A DNA stretch of 5,832 nt from Candidatus Gastranaerophilales bacterium (GCA_028691575.1 JAQUYY010000122.1:1-5832); one strand, 5' to 3'. Shown: positions 1-5,620, counted from the stretch's first letter. The notes: generated from the letters alone by a model not told the origin. Numbers and translations are program-made.

Positions 1-237
1 ATAGAGTTTATACAAAAACTGTCTTTAAGCTATGAAATCCGGATTTTCACGACAAGAAATAGTCAAGATGTCCAAAAATGGCTTGTCAAACACCATTTTG
101 ACAGGTATATTGAGGATGTGACAAACAAAAAAGAACCTGCGTTTGCGTATATTGATGATCGAGGAATCAGGTTTAACGGCAATTATGATAAATTAATGTC
201 TGATGTTAAAAATTTTAAGCCATATTGGAAAAAATAA
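1..237 (+). CDS. HAD-superfamily hydrolase, C-terminal part (5' end outside window)
   Basis: The open frame runs from the first base to TAA at 235-237 and gives 78 residues. The start codon and the N-terminal catalytic Asp motif lie upstream of the window. What is visible fits the C-terminal half of a HAD-fold phosphatase. There is a hydrophobic strand ending in Thr ('IRIFTTRN', residues 13-20, like HAD motif II). A Lys-rich segment follows ('VTNKKEPAFA', 40-49, a motif III candidate). Then comes 'YIDDRGIRF' (50-58), with the paired Asp of motif IV that would hold Mg2+. This 'K-x-P-x-x-AYIDDR-x-I-x-F' ending is typical of small stand-alone HAD proteins of unknown substrate, some of them in phages. 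Substrate and pathway cannot be told from this fragment. The gene converges on the suhB-type gene with 6 bases between the stop codons. Confidence 0.75.
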   Translation: MEFIQKLSLSYEIRIFTTRNSQDVQKWLVKHHFDRYIEDVTNKKEPAFAYIDDRGIRFNGNYDKLMSDVKNFKPYWKK

Positions 238-252
238 TTCTCTTTAAGAATT
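229..252 (-). terminator. weak intrinsic terminator of the suhB-type gene
   Basis: On the minus strand AATTCT (252-247) pairs with AGAATT (241-236) around a 5-base loop. One base and a run of six T follow (234-229 read in reverse). The stem is short and AT-rich, and the suhB stop codon lies in the loop. It works as a hairpin plus U-tract only in the minus direction. Confidence 0.3.
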
Positions 253-1017
253 TAACTCTTCTTGCATTTCAGTATAAATTTTTTTGTTTGTAGCCAAAAT
301 ATTTTTGATATTGTAATCAAATTTGTCGCTATTAAAGTTTGTAACCTTTCCTCCGGCTTCTTCAATTATCAAAACTCCCGCTGCAACATCCCATGGGGAT
401 AAATTTAATTCCCAAAATCCGTCAAGCCTTCCCGATGCAACATAGCATAAATCCAATGCAGCAGAACCGGGACGTCTTACAGCTTGAGCTTTGTAAATAA
501 ATTTCTTGAAATATTCCAGGTTTTTTTCTAAAATATTGTCTCTGCCATATGGAAAACCCGTTGCAAGTAGTGCTTTTTTTAAACAATCAGCGTTTGAAAC
601 GGATATTTTTTTATCATTTAAAAAAGCGCCCTCGCCTTTAATTGCCCAAAACATTTCTTTTTTGAAAGGATCTAAAACAACCCCCAAAAGAGGTTTGCCT
701 GATTTATAAAGTCCTATTGAAACTGCAAAATGAGGGAAATTGTGAGTGTAATTTGTTGTGCCGTCTAACGGGTCTATAATCCATAAATATTCAGATAAAT
801 TTGTACTTGCTCCGCTTTCTTCTCCCAAAAAGGCATGCTCCGGATATTCTTGTTTTATTATTGAGCAAATCACCTGTTCTGACTGTCTATCCACATTTGT
901 AACAAGATCAAATTCATTTTGTTTAAAAAATATTTCTTTATCATGATTAAAAAATTCCATATGAATTTTTCCTGCTTCAAGCGCTGCTTTTTTTGCGATT
1001 TCTATCATTTTTTTCAT
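244..1017 (-). CDS. suhB: inositol-1-monophosphatase family protein (SuhB type)
   Basis: The product is a 257-residue Mg2+-dependent, Li+-sensitive-type sugar phosphatase expected to dephosphorylate myo-inositol 1-phosphate and related monophosphates in the cytosol. The length is normal for the family. All metal-site motifs are present: 'DLVTNVD' (37-43), 'GEES' (65-68, Glu66), 'WIIDPLDGTTNY' (79-90, Asp82 and Asp85) and 'SPWDVAAG' (207-214, Asp210). The 'GTTNYTHNFPHFAVSIGL' stretch is classic SuhB/IMPase. I place the start at ATG 1017-1015, because AAGGAA lies 9 bases upstream and the protein then begins 'MKKMIEIAKKAALEAG', as family members do. An in-frame TTG at 1056 would add 13 residues but has no ribosome site. 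Relatives in this fold include histidinol-phosphatase, CysQ and NADP phosphatase, so the exact substrate is uncertain. No operon partner is visible: the gene is divergent from queD and convergent with the HAD gene. Confidence 0.93.
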   Translation of the reverse strand: MKKMIEIAKKAALEAGKIHMEFFNHDKEIFFKQNEFDLVTNVDRQSEQVICSIIKQEYPEHAFLGEESGASTNLSEYLWIIDPLDGTTNYTHNFPHFAVSIGLYKSGKPLLGVVLDPFKKEMFWAIKGEGAFLNDKKISVSNADCLKKALLATGFPYGRDNILEKNLEYFKKFIYKAQAVRRPGSAALDLCYVASGRLDGFWELNLSPWDVAAGVLIIEEAGGKVTNFNSDKFDYNIKNILATNKKIYTEMQEELNS

Positions 1018-1026
1018 AAAAAATAA

Positions 1027-1032
1027 TTCCTT
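1027..1032 (-). promoter_or_regulatory. ribosome binding site fixing the suhB start
   Basis: The minus strand reads AAGGAA here, 9 bases before ATG 1017-1015. It lies inside the reading frame that the alternative TTG start (1056-1054) would open, so it argues for the shorter protein. Confidence 0.65.
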
Positions 1033-1100
1033 ATTTCTATTGACATCTAGTATCAAAACATCGAAAACTCAACGTTTCCGCTGTTTTTCACTTTTGCAAT

Positions 1101-1179
1101 GAGCGCCCCCTGCCAACCCTCAAAATTACACCTGTTTGTGGCAGAACCCAAAAGGTGATGCCTACAAAACTGGGTGCTC
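1101..1179. ncRNA. unidentified GC-rich structured element in the suhB-queD gap
   Basis: This 79-base patch is about 54% GC between AT-rich flanks. An outer stem pairs GAGCGCCC (1101-1108) with GGGTGCTC (1172-1179), 8 pairs including one G-U. Inside it GTTTGTGGCA (1134-1143) pairs with 1159-1170 (TGCC, bulged T, ACAAA, bulged A, C) around a 15-base loop. Two other pairings conflict with or cross this fold: CTGCCA (1110-1115) with TGGCAG (1139-1144), and CACCT (1129-1133) with AGGTG (1153-1157). ACCCA (1146-1150) can also pair with TGGGT (1171-1175), which would break the outer stem. Such alternatives suit a switching leader or a folded small RNA. The G-U pair would be a C-A mismatch in a minus transcript, which weakly favours the plus strand. 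I do not recognise a known riboswitch, 4.5S, 6S or tmRNA signature. A mobile repeat is the main alternative. Confidence 0.35.
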
Positions 1180-1193
1180 GAAGAGTAAAATTT

Positions 1194-1224
1194 TTGGGAT
1201 TGTGCAGTGGTCTTATGCTATACT
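1194..1224 (+). promoter_or_regulatory. extended -10 promoter of queD
   Basis: TATACT (1219-1224) matches the -10 box at 5 of 6 positions and is preceded by TGC (1216-1218), making an extended -10. A poor -35-like TTGGGA (1194-1199) lies 19 bases upstream. Transcription would start near 1231, giving a leader of about 30 bases with AGGGGA (1248-1253) 6 bases before the ATG. The start point lies downstream of the structured patch at 1101-1179, so that patch would not be in this transcript. The six bases before the -10 (TTATGC) are the same as those before the lepA -10. Confidence 0.55.
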
Positions 1225-1259
1225 AAAATAAATAAAATTATTTTAACAGGGGAAAATTT

Positions 1260-1616
1260 ATGTGGGAATTAAAAGTAGAAGGGCATTTTTCAGCAGCGCA
1301 TCATTTATTAAATTATGAAGGGGATTGCGAAAATCAGCACGGTCATAACTGGAAAATAGAGGCTTTTGCAAGAGGAAACCAATTAGATCAAGCTAATATT
1401 TTAATTGATTTTAAGATTTTTAAAAAAGAATTAAATAAAATTTTAAATTACCTTGACCATACTGATATTAATACTTTGCCTGACTTTGAAAACATAAGTC
1501 CAAGTAGTGAAATTTTATCAAAATATATTTATACTAAATTAAAAAATCAGCTTCCGCAAATTTATAAAGTATCTGTTTGGGAGACCGAAAAAGCCTGCGC
1601 AAGCTATTTTGAGTAA
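1260..1616 (+). CDS. queD: 6-carboxy-5,6,7,8-tetrahydropterin synthase (QueD/PTPS family)
   Basis: This 118-residue cytosolic zinc enzyme is expected to turn 7,8-dihydroneopterin triphosphate into 6-carboxytetrahydropterin, the second step of preQ0/queuosine synthesis. The three zinc ligands are His14 in 'HFSAAHHL' and His27 and His29 in 'CENQHGHNW'. Catalytic Cys23 keeps the C-x3-H-G-H spacing of QueD. 'YLDHTDIN' (64-71) supplies the Asp66-His67 pair, 'SPSSEILSKYI' (80-90) is the usual P-(T/S)-S-E motif, and 'VWETEKACASY' (106-116) carries the pterin-anchoring Glu108. The length matches bacterial QueD rather than the longer eukaryotic pyruvoyltetrahydropterin synthase. The ATG has AGGGGA at good spacing. 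No other queuosine gene (queC, queE, queF, folE) lies nearby, so it is a single-gene unit here. It ends 9 bases from the convergent comM gene. Confidence 0.93.
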   Translation: MWELKVEGHFSAAHHLLNYEGDCENQHGHNWKIEAFARGNQLDQANILIDFKIFKKELNKILNYLDHTDINTLPDFENISPSSEILSKYIYTKLKNQLPQIYKVSVWETEKACASYFE

Positions 1617-1633
1617 ATTTTTTATTTACTTTT
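1611..1633 (+). terminator. weak terminator overlapping the queD stop codon
   Basis: AGTAAAT (1612-1618) pairs with ATTTACT (1624-1630) around a 5-T loop, with a possible extra G-U pair and TTT after it. The queD stop codon is in the left arm. The hairpin is AT-rich and lacks a U-tract in the minus direction, so it would serve queD and not comM. Confidence 0.3.
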
Positions 1634-3161
1634 GCCTGTCCATATTTCGATATTGTATGGCTTCTGCAATATGAGATGCCTGAATGTTTTCAAAATCTTG
1701 CAAATCGGCTATTGTTCTTGAAAGTTTTAAAATTCTATCATAAGCCCTTCCCGACAAATTAAACCTTGAAATAGCTGTTTTTAAAAGGTTTTCACACTTT
1801 TCATCTATTATACAATGTTTTTTGATTGTTTTTGGTGTTAATTGAGAATTTGAAGTTATTTTTTCATTTTTATAGCGTTGAACTTGAATTTTTTTAGCTT
1901 CAACAACTCTTTTTCTTATAACTTCAGAGCTTTCACTTTCTGTTTTGCCTAAAAGCTCTTCTTGAGAAAGTCTTGGCACGTTTATTTGAATATCAATTCT
2001 GTCTAAAATAGGACCTGAGAATTTTGATTGATATCTTTTTATTTGAAAATCATTACAAATACACTCTTTTTGACTATCCCCGTAATATCCGCATGGGCAT
2101 GGGTTCATGGCAGCTAACAAAATAAAATCGGCAGGATATTTAACCGTCATTTGAGCTCTTGAAATTGTAACAACCCTATCTTCCAATGGTTGTCTTAAAA
2201 CTTCTAAAACCTCTCTTGGAAACTCAACCGCTTCATCTAAAAATAACACTCCTTTATGAGCAAGGCTTATTTCTCCAGGCTTTGGATTGCTTCCCCCCCC
2301 TATAATTCCTATGGCAGAAGCTGAATGGTGAGGAGAGCGAAACGGTCTTATTTTAACTAAAGGCTCATTTTTTTCCAACAAGCCGCTTACGCTGTAAATT
2401 TTAGTAACTTCAATGGCTTCGCATAATTCCAATGGAGGAAGTATTCCTGAAAAACATTTTGCCAAAAGAGTTTTCCCGGATCCCGGAGTTCCGCTCATTA
2501 AAATATTATGACCCCCGGCAGCAGCTATTTCCAAGGCTCTTTTTGCTTTTTCTTGACCTTTTACATCCTTAAAATCATAAACAATATTTGTATTATCCGA
2601 ATTAAAATATTCTTCAATTTTTCCAACAAAAGGTTTTAATTTTTCTTCTGCTTCATCATTAAAAAACTCGACAACCCGAGCCAAATTATTTGAAGGATAA
2701 ATTTCTATATCATCAATTAACGATGCCTCATAAGCATTTTCTTCAGGCAAAAATACTTGCTTAACTCCTTGTCTTTTTAACTCCAAAACGGTCGGCAATA
2801 TCCCGTTAATTCGTCTAATATTACCTTCCAGCGACAGCTCTCCCAAAAAAGCAGTTTGCTCAAGTTTTATAGCCTCAATATCTCCATTTGAAGCTAAAAT
2901 TCCAATAGCCATCGGCAAATCAAAACCCGAACCGCTTTTTTTAATATCGGCAGGGGATAAATTTATAACAACTTTTTTCATCGGAAAATTAAACCCGGAG
3001 TTCTTTATAGCCGAGCGAATTCTCTCTTTTGCCTCTGTAACGGCAGAATCCGGCAAACCCACAATTGTCATGCCCGGTATTGAGTTTATTAAATCAACTT
3101 CTGCAACAATCTTATATCCGTCTATTCCTATAACAGAGCCTGTAATTATATTTGAAACCAA
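1626..3161 (-). CDS. comM: ComM / YifB family Mg-chelatase-like AAA+ ATPase
   Basis: This 511-residue protein has the usual length of YifB/ComM proteins. ComM in naturally transformable bacteria is a hexameric helicase that drives branch migration when incoming DNA is integrated. An N-terminal Lon-protease-like domain (about 1-165) carries 'IPGMTIVGLPDSAVTEAKER' (28-47) and 'LSPADIKKSGSGFDLPMA' (68-85). The Mg-chelatase-type ATPase domain (about 195-395) has Walker A 'GTPGSGKT' (224-231), 'PFRSPHHSAS' (273-282), 'KPGEISLAHKGVLFLDE' with Walker B (294-310) and 'GPILDRID' (383-390). Cys355, Cys357, Cys367 and Cys369 form the family's Cys cluster. The C-terminal domain has 'SGRAYDRILKLSRTIADL' (470-487). 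The start is TTG at 3161-3159: an in-frame TAA lies at 3179-3177 and no ATG intervenes. A G8 run (2300-2293) encodes the Gly triplet 288-290. Cyanobacterial-type competence genes are not visible nearby, so a role in transformation here is inferred from the family. Confidence 0.93.
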   Translation of the reverse strand: MVSNIITGSVIGIDGYKIVAEVDLINSIPGMTIVGLPDSAVTEAKERIRSAIKNSGFNFPMKKVVINLSPADIKKSGSGFDLPMAIGILASNGDIEAIKLEQTAFLGELSLEGNIRRINGILPTVLELKRQGVKQVFLPEENAYEASLIDDIEIYPSNNLARVVEFFNDEAEEKLKPFVGKIEEYFNSDNTNIVYDFKDVKGQEKAKRALEIAAAGGHNILMSGTPGSGKTLLAKCFSGILPPLELCEAIEVTKIYSVSGLLEKNEPLVKIRPFRSPHHSASAIGIIGGGSNPKPGEISLAHKGVLFLDEAVEFPREVLEVLRQPLEDRVVTISRAQMTVKYPADFILLAAMNPCPCGYYGDSQKECICNDFQIKRYQSKFSGPILDRIDIQINVPRLSQEELLGKTESESSEVIRKRVVEAKKIQVQRYKNEKITSNSQLTPKTIKKHCIIDEKCENLLKTAISRFNLSGRAYDRILKLSRTIADLQDFENIQASHIAEAIQYRNMDRQK

Positions 3162-3171
3162 TATTATAGTA

Positions 3172-3176
3172 CCTTT
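3172..3176 (-). promoter_or_regulatory. ribosome binding site for the TTG start of comM
   Basis: The minus strand reads AAAGG 10 bases before TTG 3161-3159. An in-frame TAA (3179-3177) lies directly upstream of this site, and the codons between are GGT, ACT, ATA and ATA. TTG is therefore the only reasonable start for the full N-terminal domain. Confidence 0.5.
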
Positions 3177-3196
3177 TTATAAGTTTTATTTTTTAA

Positions 3197-3225
3197 ATTA
3201 TACAAAAATAAAATTAAAAACACAA
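3197..3225 (-). promoter_or_regulatory. comM promoter
   Basis: A perfect TATAAT (3202-3197, minus strand) has TTGTGT (3225-3220) 17 bases upstream; only the first three bases of that -35 match consensus. The expected start is near 3190, leaving about 30 bases of leader. The -35 sits in the U-rich tail of the rpsT terminator, so the two units are packed end to start without sharing a transcript. Confidence 0.5.
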
Positions 3226-3257
3226 ATAAAAATACCGAAAACGTTAATTTTTCGGTA
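3224..3257 (-). terminator. Rho-independent terminator of rpsT
   Basis: On the minus strand TACCGAAAA (3257-3249) pairs with TTTTCGGTA (3241-3233), 9 perfect pairs around a 7-base loop. TTTTTATTT (3232-3224) follows immediately. It lies 27 bases after the rpsT stop codon and before the comM promoter. It is the best terminator in the window. Confidence 0.75.
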
Positions 3258-3283
3258 CTTTCAAATTTTCTATTCGCAAAAAG

Positions 3284-3556
3284 CTATTCAGCAGAAAGTT
3301 CTTTGTTTATTAATTTAGTTAAACGAGCTTTTTTTCTGGCTACAGTATTTTTATGAAGAACACCTTTGCTTACAGCTTTATCAAAAAGACTGTATGCATT
3401 GCTTAGGGCTGTTTTTATTGCTTCTTCATTTTTATCTTTAAGAACTTCAAGAACTTTTTTAACAGCTGTTTTAACTGAAGATTTAACAGCTATATTGCGT
3501 TCTTTATTACGTTCTGCTACTTGTGCTCTTTTTTTTGCGGATTTTATATTTGGCAT
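3284..3556 (-). CDS. rpsT: 30S ribosomal protein S20
   Basis: This 90-residue, strongly basic, helix-forming protein binds 16S rRNA early in 30S subunit assembly. It begins 'MPNIKSAKKRAQVAERNKER' (1-20), the standard S20 opening with the Lys/Arg-rich RNA-binding helix. It continues with 'SSVKTAVKKVLEVL' (26-39) and ends with 'GVLHKNTVARKKARLTKLIN' (65-84), the conserved S20 C-terminal helix. The length agrees with the family (E. coli S20 is 87 residues). The ATG at 3556-3554 has a full AAGGAGG (3567-3561) only 4 bases upstream, the strongest ribosome site in the window, as expected for a ribosomal protein. The gene is a single transcription unit with its own promoter, long leader and terminator, and is divergent from lepA. 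In E. coli S20 represses its own translation; whether that holds here is unknown. Confidence 0.97.
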   Translation of the reverse strand: MPNIKSAKKRAQVAERNKERNIAVKSSVKTAVKKVLEVLKDKNEEAIKTALSNAYSLFDKAVSKGVLHKNTVARKKARLTKLINKELSAE

Positions 3557-3582
3557 GACGCCTCCTTTTTTACTCTTTACTT

Positions 3583-3611
3583 CAATTAAATTGTTCTGAA
3601 GAATTTAATTG
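3583..3611 (-). promoter_or_regulatory. 10-bp hairpin in the rpsT leader
   Basis: CAATTAAATT (3583-3592) and AATTTAATTG (3602-3611) are perfect inverted repeats around a 9-base loop. With transcription from the promoter at 3678-3651 the hairpin lies in an rpsT leader of almost 90 bases, ending 15 bases before the AAGGAGG site. No U-tract follows it, so it is not a terminator. It could protect the mRNA, present the ribosome site or bind S20; the sequence alone does not choose between these. Confidence 0.5.
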
Positions 3612-3650
3612 TATTTGTTTTTACAAGACACTATTTGAGTAACAGTTTAA

Positions 3651-3678
3651 ATTATATACCATAAATAAAGACTGTAAA
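3651..3678 (-). promoter_or_regulatory. rpsT promoter
   Basis: On the minus strand TTTACA (3678-3673, 5 of 6 matches to the -35) and a perfect TATAAT (3656-3651) are separated by 16 bases. Transcription would begin near 3644 and give a leader of almost 90 bases. This is the strongest promoter in the window by match, fitting a ribosomal protein gene. Confidence 0.65.
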
Positions 3679-3703
3679 TACTTTCTTTTTTTTATGCTTT
3701 AAT
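3675..3703 (+). promoter_or_regulatory. lepA promoter, overlapping the rpsT -35
   Basis: TTTAAT (3698-3703, 5 of 6) is preceded by TGC (3695-3697), an extended -10, within TTATGC (3692-3697) as at queD. The poor -35 equivalent 17 bases upstream is TAAATA (3675-3680), which overlaps the rpsT -35 on the other strand. The spacer contains a T8 run (3686-3693). An alternative -10 is TATAAG (3703-3708). The leader would be about 25-30 bases. Confidence 0.45.
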
Positions 3704-3726
3704 ATAAGAAATAGTCTACTTTAAAC

Positions 3727-3729
3727 GGA
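3727..3729 (+). promoter_or_regulatory. short Shine-Dalgarno (GGA) that decides the lepA start
   Basis: The only purine-rich site before lepA is GGA in ACGGAA. It is 2 bases from ATG 3732, too close to work, and 8 bases from ATG 3738, a normal distance. This favours the second ATG. Confidence 0.45.
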
Positions 3730-3737
3730 ATATGTTA

Positions 3738-5531
3738 ATGATAAAAAATATAAGAAATTTCAGTATAATTGCACATATTGATCATGGAAAATCTACACTT
3801 GCAGATAGGCTTTTAGAAAAAACTCAAACTGTATCTAAGCGAGAAATGCAAGAACAGCTTCTTGATTCTATGGATATAGAGAGAGAAAGAGGTATTACAA
3901 TAAAATTAAATACCGCAAGAATGAATTACGCCGCTAAAAACGGTGAAAAATATGTTTTAAATTTAATTGATACGCCCGGACATGTGGATTTTAGTTATGA
4001 AGTTTCAAGAAGTTTGGCTGCATGTGAAGGTGCTTTGCTTGTTGTTGATGCCACTCAAGGTGTAGAGGCTCAAACTTTGGCAAATGTGTATTTGGCAATT
4101 GAACAGGATTTGGAAATAATTCCTGTCATAAACAAAATAGACCTTCCAAGTGCCGATGTTGAACGTGTAAAAAAAGAAATTGAAGATACTTTAGGAATTG
4201 ATACTTCTAATGCTGTTTGTGTAAGCGCAAAAACAGGTATCGGTATTGAAGATGTTTTGGAAGCTATTATTGAATATATACCTGCCCCAAAAGATACTTC
4301 CGATAAACCCTTAAGGGCTTTGGTTTTTGACAGTTTTAACGATTCTTTTTTGGGAACCGTTTTATATTTTAAAATAATTGACGGAAGTATTAAAAAAGGC
4401 GATGAAATTCACTTTATGGCTAATAAAAAGAATTATGAAACAGTAGAACTTGGTTATATGAAACCTTCCAGGGTTTCTTGCAATAAGCTAAACACAGGAG
4501 ATGTAGGTTATTTAGCTGCCTCTATTAAAGATGTTTCTCAATTTGTCGGAGATACTATAACTTTAAAAGAAACTCCTGCAAAAGAGCCTTTGCCGGGGTA
4601 CAAAAAAGCTGTTCCAATGGTTTTTTGCGGAATGTATCCTGTTGATAACGATCAATACCACGATTTAAAAGATGCTCTTGAAAAATTAAAATTAAACGAT
4701 TCCAGTATAACTTTTGAGCCTGAAACTTCTACTGCTCTTGGTTTTGGCTTTAGATGCGGTTTTTTGGGGCTTTTGCATATGGAAATAGCTCAAGAAAGAA
4801 TCGACAGAGAATACAATATAACACTTGTAACAACAGCACCAAGTGTTATTTATAAAATTACAAAAACAGACGGTTCTGTTATTGAGATTGATAACCCTGC
4901 ACATTTACCGGAGCCTCAATTTAGAGAAAAAATTGAAGAGCCTTATGTAAAGCTGAATATATTTGTTCCAAACGAATTTGTCGGTGCTTTAATGGATTTG
5001 GCTCAAACAAAACGTGGTATTTTTAAAAACATGAATTATATTGACGATATTCGTGTAAACATAGAATATGAAATGCCTTTAGGTGAAGTTATTACAGATT
5101 TTTATGATCAATTAAAATCCCGCTCAAAGGGTTATGCGAGTATGGATTATGAATTTGCCGATTATAAAAAATCTGATTTAGTAAAACTTGACATACTTTT
5201 AGCCGGGGAAGTCGCTGATGCTTTAAGTATTATTGTTCATAAAGATAAATCTTTTTATATAGGACAACAATTAACCGCCAAATTAAAAGAACTTATCCCC
5301 AGACAAATGTTTGAAGTGCCTATTCAAGCTGCTATTGGGGGACGAATAATAGCCCGAACCAATGTTAAAGCATTAAGAAAAAATGTTCTTGATAAATGCT
5401 ACGGCGGCGATATTACAAGAAAAAGAAAACTATTAGAAAAACAAAAAGCAGGTAAAAAACGGATGAAATCTGTCGGCAAAGTAGAAGTTCCTCAAGAGGC
5501 ATTCATGGCGGTTTTGAGTCTTGAAGATTAG
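3738..5531 (+). CDS. lepA: elongation factor 4 (LepA), translational GTPase
   Basis: LepA/EF4 is a ribosome-associated GTPase affecting 30S assembly or initiation and, in some reports, back-translocation. From ATG 3738 the product has 597 residues, close to the 599 of E. coli, and opens 'MIKNIRNFSIIAHIDHGKST'. The G motifs are complete: G1 'AHIDHGKS' (12-19), G2 'RERGITIK' (49-56), G3 'DTPGH' (78-82, catalytic His82), G4 'NKID' (132-135) and G5 'SAK' (163-165). Domain II follows (about 185-275), then the EF-G-like domains III and V ('FGFRCGFLGLLHMEIAQERI' is in III). The unique LepA C-terminal domain ends with 'CYGGDITRKRKLLEKQKAGK' and 'EVPQEAFMAVLSLED'. The LepA-specific C-terminus and the lack of an EF-G domain IV rule out EF-G and TypA. 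ATG 3732 would add Met-Leu but has no usable ribosome site. The gene is alone on its strand here; neither lepB nor hemW follows within the window. Confidence 0.97.
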   Translation: MIKNIRNFSIIAHIDHGKSTLADRLLEKTQTVSKREMQEQLLDSMDIERERGITIKLNTARMNYAAKNGEKYVLNLIDTPGHVDFSYEVSRSLAACEGALLVVDATQGVEAQTLANVYLAIEQDLEIIPVINKIDLPSADVERVKKEIEDTLGIDTSNAVCVSAKTGIGIEDVLEAIIEYIPAPKDTSDKPLRALVFDSFNDSFLGTVLYFKIIDGSIKKGDEIHFMANKKNYETVELGYMKPSRVSCNKLNTGDVGYLAASIKDVSQFVGDTITLKETPAKEPLPGYKKAVPMVFCGMYPVDNDQYHDLKDALEKLKLNDSSITFEPETSTALGFGFRCGFLGLLHMEIAQERIDREYNITLVTTAPSVIYKITKTDGSVIEIDNPAHLPEPQFREKIEEPYVKLNIFVPNEFVGALMDLAQTKRGIFKNMNYIDDIRVNIEYEMPLGEVITDFYDQLKSRSKGYASMDYEFADYKKSDLVKLDILLAGEVADALSIIVHKDKSFYIGQQLTAKLKELIPRQMFEVPIQAAIGGRIIARTNVKALRKNVLDKCYGGDITRKRKLLEKQKAGKKRMKSVGKVEVPQEAFMAVLSLED

Positions 5532-5593
5532 TTTTTATAAAGTCCTATAATAAATATTATGTAAAAAGGCAATTAATTTTAAAAATATTATAA

Positions 5594-5611
5594 GCAAAAA
5601 TATATTTTTGC
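5594..5611. repeat. perfect 18-base palindrome
   Basis: GCAAAAATATATTTTTGC reads the same on both strands. As RNA it would form a 7-bp stem with a TATA loop. No U-tract follows, so it is a poor terminator. It could be a 3'-end mRNA stabiliser for lepA, a protein-binding palindrome, or chance in AT-rich DNA. Confidence 0.4.
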
Positions 5612-5620
5612 AAAGTTTTG

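Noticed and set aside
506..946. open frames on the plus strand within suhB (506-709, 758-946)
   Set aside because: They lie antisense to a fully conserved gene, and neither protein shows any recognisable motif.
1015..1056. TTG at 1056-1054 as the suhB start, adding 13 residues
   Set aside because: It has no Shine-Dalgarno, and the extension is not family-like. AAGGAA at proper spacing supports ATG 1017.
1099..1158. 19-codon ATG frame in the suhB-queD gap
   Set aside because: It has no ribosome site, lies wholly in the folded GC-rich patch, and matches nothing I recognise. The structure explains the base content better.
1101..1180. 4.5S (SRP) RNA, 6S RNA or fluoride riboswitch
   Set aside because: There is no GGAA tetraloop with the SRP symmetric loop, and the patch is too short for 6S. 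A GATGCCTAC string resembles the 3' part of fluoride riboswitches, but the 5' GGNGATGG part and its pairing are missing.
1101..1259. preQ1 riboswitch controlling queD
   Set aside because: This would be expected for a queuosine gene, but I find neither the preQ1-I C-rich loop and A-rich tail nor the preQ1-II pattern. The likely promoter also leaves a leader of only about 30 bases.
3163..3168. TATAAT on the minus strand just before comM
   Set aside because: Transcription from it would begin inside the coding sequence, past the TTG. The copy at 3202-3197 fits.
3070..3599. plus-strand frames over the comM start and rpsT (3070-3318, 3366-3599)
   Set aside because: They are antisense shadows of conserved genes and have no ribosome sites or family features.
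3732..3737. ATG 3732 as the lepA start
   Set aside because: The only GGA is 2 bases away. ATG 3738 has better spacing and gives the usual LepA N-terminus. The difference is two residues and not certain.
4692..4904. minus-strand frame within lepA
   Set aside because: Antisense shadow of a conserved region of LepA; its Cys/Asn-rich product looks random.
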